Positions 59,041 to 64,000 of a stretch of 64,000 nucleotides of DNA are shown here, in pieces; position 1 is the first letter of the stretch, and the number at the start of each line of letters is the position of its first letter. The notes beneath the pieces were generated by a model. It ran no database searches, was not told the DNA's origin, and saw only the letters and a program-made list of their open reading frames with translations. Source of the stretch: Rhynchopus sp. YZ270_cl-10 (taxonomy: Eukaryota; Euglenozoa; Diplonemea; Diplonemida; Diplonemidae). The position numbers and the translations under genes are program-made. The stretch lies in assembly GCA_964035575.1 (NCBI GenBank), contig OZ037835.1:186001-250000 (forward strand), written 5' to 3'.

Positions 59041-60875
59041 TATTTTCCCCTCCTTCAAACTTCACACACAACGCTTTTTGGTATTCGGGAGACAGATAAG
59101 GTGCCAGGTTCTATGATAAGCACGGAGCCACTCTGCACCTGTTTGTCATGTTGTTTCCGTGCAATACATGGAGAAACGTTTCGCACTCGAAACTTGGGAA
59201 CGCTTTTTAATGAAAAATGAACGAAGCACAAAAACCAGCGCGTGTGGAAGAAAAAAGAAGAGTGAAAATATTTTTTCTGATTCAAAGTGGTGTTTATGTT
59301 TTGGGTACGGGGCGGAGAATAAAATCTGTTCGATGAAAGAAACACAAGCTTTTTGTTTTATCTTGTTCATCTTGAAGGCACACCCTGCCGATAACTACCT
59401 TCGACTATACAGGAAAAACGGGAAACGAAATAGGGGGAGAGTTTGTTAGTTGTAGGATTTCACCTTTTATATTTCTCGTTTTGAAAACTGATGTGTTTAC
59501 AAAAACAGAGCAAAATAGAAAAGGCAAGAAAAGGAAAGTCCTGAAGTACAGAAAGTGATGTGTGAGAAGGGAGGAGCACAAGTGAGGGTGAAAACAGTTA
59601 GAGCATTTCCCCTGTCACCTGCGTTCGACCTATTCCAAAGTATTTGTCCTGATAGAAAAAGACTATTTATTTGACAATAGTACCATGTGTGGGTCCCTCC
59701 AGGTACAAGATGTGGGTCCCAAAATAAAAAAGCCAAAAAAAAATGCATAAAATTATTAAATTCCCAAATTCCGGCGCTACAACACATTTCCGGGGGGGTT
59801 CTGGGGTGGTTTGGTGTGTTTTTTCGTGGTTATTGCACCTTCTGAGGGGCGGTTAAAGTGGGCCCAGAATCACAGTTCTGACACTCATTTAGCATTGTGA
59901 GCAACTCACTAGTGGTCGTGACCAAATTTGTATCAATCAAGAACTTGCCCGTTTTCTCGAAATGACCCCACTACAGTGAGGGTAGAGCTCGGAAAGCCCG
60001 AAAAAGGGCAAAAAAACCCCACCCAAAAAGGAAAAAAACGGGAACATAAATCCAAAATGACGTTGATTATCCCGCTTGACCCGCTCAGAGGCTGGACCTC
60101 ACCGTGTGAGCAAGCAAATTTAAACAGGTCACCCCCTGGTAAGCCCCCCTCAAAAACACATGAGTTGTACTAGTAGTGTGACTGGGTGTAATTGGTTGTA
60201 ATTTGGCGTAATTGGGCAAAATTGGGCTGTACTTGGGTATAATTGGGTATAATTGACCCCAAGTGGGTCCAGATGGGCTGTGTTGGGTCCGGTTGGGTGG
60301 GTGAAAAAACGGTACATAATACCCTGGAAGAAAGAAAAACACGCACAAAAAAAAACAAAGAGAAAAATGTAAGACAAAACGCCCGGACGGCGAGAAGAAT
60401 GCGCCTCCTGCACCCGAATTATTCAATAAAACAGAGTGTCGGGGAAACGCGTCCCATCTATGTATCTCAAGGATGAAAGACCAACAGAAGATCAAGAAAA
60501 CACAGTTCAAAAATATTATATAACGCATTCTTGCACCAAAAGAAAAATGGGCAAAAGAAAAAGTTGATAAGATAAGACCCTAAGCCTCTGTGCTGAGTCA
60601 CCTTAAAAAAAACGTCAAAAAGAAAAAAATGAGCTCAACCTTACTAAAAAGGGAGAGAAAGTTATTGTGGAAAATCGCAAATTATTTGGTGGGATGTGTG
60701 CGGTTCTTACTGTTGGTACAAAAAAAGCACAAAATAGAAACCGCACTTCCGCAAACAATAAAGCAATAAAGACAAAAGAGAGAGAAAGTTGTTGTTAGAC
60801 GCACCAACCCACCCCTCCCGTGTAGTCTACGTGTGAAGGAGCTATAACTTAGCTATCCCTGTGAAGCACACTACA
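59041..60875. repeat. Spacer downstream of gene 5
   Basis: 59041-59650 and 60340-60570 are block C, split by about 700 bp. Within that, 60175-60265 is a degenerate run of GTAATTGGG-like repeats. Just after the gene 5 stop, 60866-60886 has CACTA repeats. No gene is seen. Confidence 0.55.
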
Positions 60876-63152
60876 CTACACTACACTGCGACGACGCTGG
60901 GATCGGGAGGTGTGCTGCCTGCTGTGTCGGGCCTGCAGGGTGCCTCTTCCACGTCCACCACCTACGTCTTCTTCTAAGTCGCGACCACTGATGCCTGTGG
61001 TGGCACTGCCCCCAGCCTCGTCGGATAGAAATGAATCCCCCGGCCCCGCAGCCAGAAGAGGGGTGAAACTGTCTTTGCTATCCAGGAAGCCTTCCCTGCC
61101 ACGGCCGCGGGGTGGTAAAGGACATTTGGTGGGTGTGATGGGGACTTGCCGTGGTGTTTCGTGCGAAGCAGGTTCCCCGTTTGGTGTAGTGCAGCTCAAG
61201 AGCTCAAGACCGTTTTCGATGTCGACGCTAAGGAGCGAGGCATTAGGCATCTCGGCGCGGGTGTCGCTCTGCCGGTCGGAGGTGTCTGACTGTGTGGTCT
61301 CGAGAATTGCTAGACTGCGACCTTGGGAACGTATGAGGAGGGCTTGTTTGTTCAAAACGTCCTCCTGAAGGTTGCCCCTACGTCCTGATGTGATGACGTA
61401 TATGTCAGTGAGAATGTCTAAAGCAATTTTGACAACCAGAAGAATGAAGGCCACAGTCAGCAGCCTGGAGGAGACGTCAAACAGCCATGAGTCCAGCGTG
61501 GCCGTGTAGTACCCTGCAGCCATCACCACCATCGCGGCGAGCTGCGTGCCCAGGAAGAGAATGGCCAGCGCAGCATCCCTGGGGCGTGCGTGAGGCCAGA
61601 ACAGACCTTCCAGCATCAGGAGAACTAAGAAGACAAGCCCAGAAGCCATCTTGACGTGCCCACACCCTTCGCTTGTCTCAGGCGCCGTGCTCTGAATCGC
61701 GCTCAGCGTGAAGGAAGAGACAAACTCGATAAGAAGAAACCACGTCGCGTCCTGCTTGTACGGGCGGATCACGGTGTAGCGCTGCACCCACATCGGGTTA
61801 CGTTGCATGGACACCCACTCCCCTTCGCCTAGGAGCGAGATAAGTGCACGGTTCTGTCTTCCTTCCGCTCTCGCATACACACCGTACGCAGGAACACCTC
61901 GAGTGATGGTGAGGTGCAGCACCACAGGCACCACAGCGCACACCAGCAGAATAGCCACACCCACAGCAGCATGCCAGCCCTTCTCCGGGTGGAACACAAG
62001 CGACATGCCTGCAAGCGTGAGGCCTTGATAGAAGTATTGGAACACAAGCACCGGGGCGGAGGGGAGGCGCAGCAGGCCCACTACGTCCCGATCCTTGAAG
62101 AAGGTGGGGAACAGGCACGTCCCCACGACACGCACGACAGGCACCGCAACGAAGCAGGCAGCTATGAAGGTCGCCAGCATCGCAATGTTGGCGGCGACGG
62201 CGCCGACGGGCTTGCTGTTGTCCAGCGAGAAGCCTGTCGGGTGCAGTGCCGTCGAGAGGTCGTGCGAGCAGCCTTTGCTCACCAAAGCCAGACGCAGTGC
62301 AGCACCACTGGAGAACCCCGACGCTGAGCTTGCCACAGCGAGTGTCGTGGATGAGTCCTCAAACCCCATCAGGTCCACCTTCACGTCTGCGATGCTCGTC
62401 AGAGGCGGTGGTGCAGTGTCGTTCAGAGTGTCCACGAAGTCTGGTGCTGGAGTCGGTGGTGCCAACGTTGCAGGTGCCGGTGTCGGCGGTGAAGGGGTTG
62501 GAGGCGAAAGTGTGGGTACCAATGTCGCTGGAGCATCTGTAGCAGGTGCGTCTGTGTCAGGTGCATCTGTAGGTGGTGCTGTTGGCGGTGCATCAGTGTC
62601 CGGAGCATTTGTCGCATCGCACGCATAGAACTTGAAGTTCTTGACGGTGCCGTCGAGCGGCGTATCTTGGGCCCACGGGCTGCTCTTCACCTGGTTGATC
62701 GTGCGTGTGACCATGAGGGGAAGAGCTGCGACGCCACTCACGCGCTCGACACCATCGATGTAGAGCACAGCCGTCCCTGTCGTAGGGCCCGTGCGTGTGT
62801 ACACCAGCACCATAGACATCTCGACACCCAACGGCGAGGCTACGGGGTCCGAGATCCCAACCTGCATTGTGGCGCCGTGGTACACATGGGAGTCCCACTT
62901 CCCCTCATATAGCCCAAGCAGCACATTGTCCTGGTCTCGTCCATTCGAAAAGTCAAACACACGTCCCCAAGACGTCACTGCATTCACGGTCACATCCGCC
63001 TCCATCCGGAACCCACCCCCAAAGGTTAGAGTTCGGGTAGAGTCAAGTTCACTGCTGTCTGCGAACGACGTGAGCAGGATGGGATCAGCACACGGCTGTG
63101 GTGGCACAGCTGCAGCACTGCATATCAAAGCAGACAAGAATGCAAATCGCAT
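60876..63152 (-). CDS. Gene 5: one-LamG / short-stalk / 7-TM surface protein (short class)
   Basis: Protein of 758 residues, the smallest member. Signal peptide MRFAFLSALICSAAAV, one LamG domain (about 18-195), a linker of about 50 residues rich in TDAP and TPSPPTPAP, and seven hydrophobic segments at about 310-587 closely matching gene 2. The Ser/Arg-rich cytoplasmic tail follows gene 2 to SRSQRRRS and then ends VV; gene 2 has 22 further residues. Stop is TAG. It shows the minimal architecture: one LamG, a short linker and the membrane region. Confidence 0.85.
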   Translation of the reverse strand: MRFAFLSALICSAAAVPPQPCADPILLTSFADSSELDSTRTLTFGGGFRMEADVTVNAVTSWGRVFDFSNGRDQDNVLLGLYEGKWDSHVYHGATMQVGISDPVASPLGVEMSMVLVYTRTGPTTGTAVLYIDGVERVSGVAALPLMVTRTINQVKSSPWAQDTPLDGTVKNFKFYACDATNAPDTDAPPTAPPTDAPDTDAPATDAPATLVPTLSPPTPSPPTPAPATLAPPTPAPDFVDTLNDTAPPPLTSIADVKVDLMGFEDSSTTLAVASSASGFSSGAALRLALVSKGCSHDLSTALHPTGFSLDNSKPVGAVAANIAMLATFIAACFVAVPVVRVVGTCLFPTFFKDRDVVGLLRLPSAPVLVFQYFYQGLTLAGMSLVFHPEKGWHAAVGVAILLVCAVVPVVLHLTITRGVPAYGVYARAEGRQNRALISLLGEGEWVSMQRNPMWVQRYTVIRPYKQDATWFLLIEFVSSFTLSAIQSTAPETSEGCGHVKMASGLVFLVLLMLEGLFWPHARPRDAALAILFLGTQLAAMVVMAAGYYTATLDSWLFDVSSRLLTVAFILLVVKIALDILTDIYVITSGRRGNLQEDVLNKQALLIRSQGRSLAILETTQSDTSDRQSDTRAEMPNASLLSVDIENGLELLSCTTPNGEPASHETPRQVPITPTKCPLPPRGRGREGFLDSKDSFTPLLAAGPGDSFLSDEAGGSATTGISGRDLEEDVGGGRGRGTLQARHSRQHTSRSQRRRSVV

Positions 63153-63200
63153 TTCTGTAGTGTGGTGTAATGTGGTGGGTTGGAGAGGGTGGGGTGGTGG
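63153..63200 (-). promoter_or_regulatory. Conserved 5' leader of gene 5
   Basis: Identical to the gene 1 leader over its length; upstream sequence is unrelated to the other genes. Confidence 0.5.
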
Positions 63201-64000
63201 GGGGCAGGTGTAGCCGTAATTCCGGGGGTCAAAACCCGCGATCCCCGATCCCCGATCCCCGGCTTAATTTAGGGGGGGGTTTTATGAGGAAAAATCAGGA
63301 AAACGGTAAAAAAATGTCAAAAATCTGTTCGTTTGCACACTGTGAAAAAAATCGCGACCCACCGCTGAAAGCGCAAGGTGTTAACCTTGTGAGAGCCTGT
63401 GAGAGCTTACTGAGAGCTTATGAGGTCCTGTGCTGTGGTAGCGCACAGTACATAGAGTACACACATTGCTTTCTTCAGGGTCTGTTATGTGTGTGATGTA
63501 TTGTACGACTTCGCAACTAGAGTGTTCAGGTCAACGAAGTTCAAAGAATGGGAAAGGGATACTGTGCTCACATTGTTGAAATGGGGTTGGGGCTGTGGTG
63601 GGTGAACATGGTCAAAGAAAAACAACACCTCACCAAAGCCGCTTCCTTTGTAGGTAGCCGTACACATTGAGGAGCACTCATGCGCACGTTTTGCGGGGAA
63701 AACATGTCGTTGCGCACTCACTGAGGACTGTTGTGGTGACATGGCTTGACACGTCCAGCTTGTCCAAGTCTTTGCAAAGTGACTTCGATAACGTGTCTAC
63801 CTTTTGCCTGGTGGAATCAGGTCAGAAGTTGTGAAATGGGAAAATGGGGAGAGGGTGACGTTTGCTGAACGAGCGCTATGAGGGGTTTCTTAGAAAAAAA
63901 ACTTGTTTGTTCTCTGCACTAACATCACTTGGCAACATTCATTTTAACCAAAAACCAAAAACTTGCCCACGTGTGAACTCCACGCATTTTCTAATTAGAA
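63201..64000. other. Right-edge spacer
   Basis: No gene recognised. Three GATCCCC units at about 63240-63260, a GAGAGCYT repeat at about 63390-63425, and 63869-64000 repeating 44079-44205, the gene 3 upstream region, so the array pattern may continue beyond the window. Confidence 0.5.

Overview
The window is from a eukaryote, most likely a free-living protist. It has sparse, very long, apparently intronless genes for secreted or membrane proteins, two poly(A)-tailed non-LTR retrotransposon copies, several non-autonomous DNA transposons, satellite and minisatellite arrays, and a patchwork of duplicated spacer sequence. I cannot name the species. Co-directional, intron-free paralogues with a pyrimidine-rich tract and an AG just before each ATG would suit a euglenozoan (diplonemid or kinetoplastid relative), but dinoflagellate, perkinsid or stramenopile relatives are not excluded. 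No rRNA, tRNA or CRISPR was found, and no LTR retroelement or virus-like element was recognised.

The backbone is a tandem array of five paralogous genes, all on the minus strand: gene 1 (631-10071), gene 2 (18810-21818), gene 3 (33757-42150), gene 4 (48647-54952) and gene 5 (60876-63152). Each encodes a signal peptide, then one to three near-identical LamG/concanavalin-A-like domains of about 178 residues, a Pro/Ser/Thr-rich stalk, seven hydrophobic segments and a cytoplasmic tail. There are two classes. Long proteins (genes 1, 3, 4; 2.1-3.1 kaa) have huge TPSPP stalks. Short proteins (genes 2, 5; 0.76-1.0 kaa) have modest stalks and a clearly diverged seven-segment region. The N-terminal cassette and the 48 bp before the ATG are almost identical in all five, while the C-terminal halves split into two classes. 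Within the LamG domains the differences are concentrated in two short patches and mostly change the amino acid. I read this as a cell-surface recognition or adhesion family diversifying by recombination; this is inference.

Spacers: 10.1-18.8 kb holds a degraded ORF, a 5'-truncated LINE, a duplicated block and a 1.24 kb PIF/Harbinger-like element with TAA target duplications. 21.8-33.8 kb holds ACGT-rich palindromes, a hAT-like transposase remnant, a 2.2 kb array of 371 TACGTG hexamers, a 0.6 kb fold-back transposon, a longer LINE copy, a 297 bp hAT-type MITE and a 14-bp minisatellite. 42.2-48.6 kb holds the second copy of that MITE in opposite orientation (itself carrying a 0.9 kb insert) and a longer allele-like copy of the minisatellite. 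55.0-60.9 kb holds a TA-flanked TIR element and further copies of the spacer blocks. Several insertions can be confirmed inside the window because an unoccupied paralogous site is also present.

All alignments were made by eye; percentages are avoided and counts are given only where I counted.
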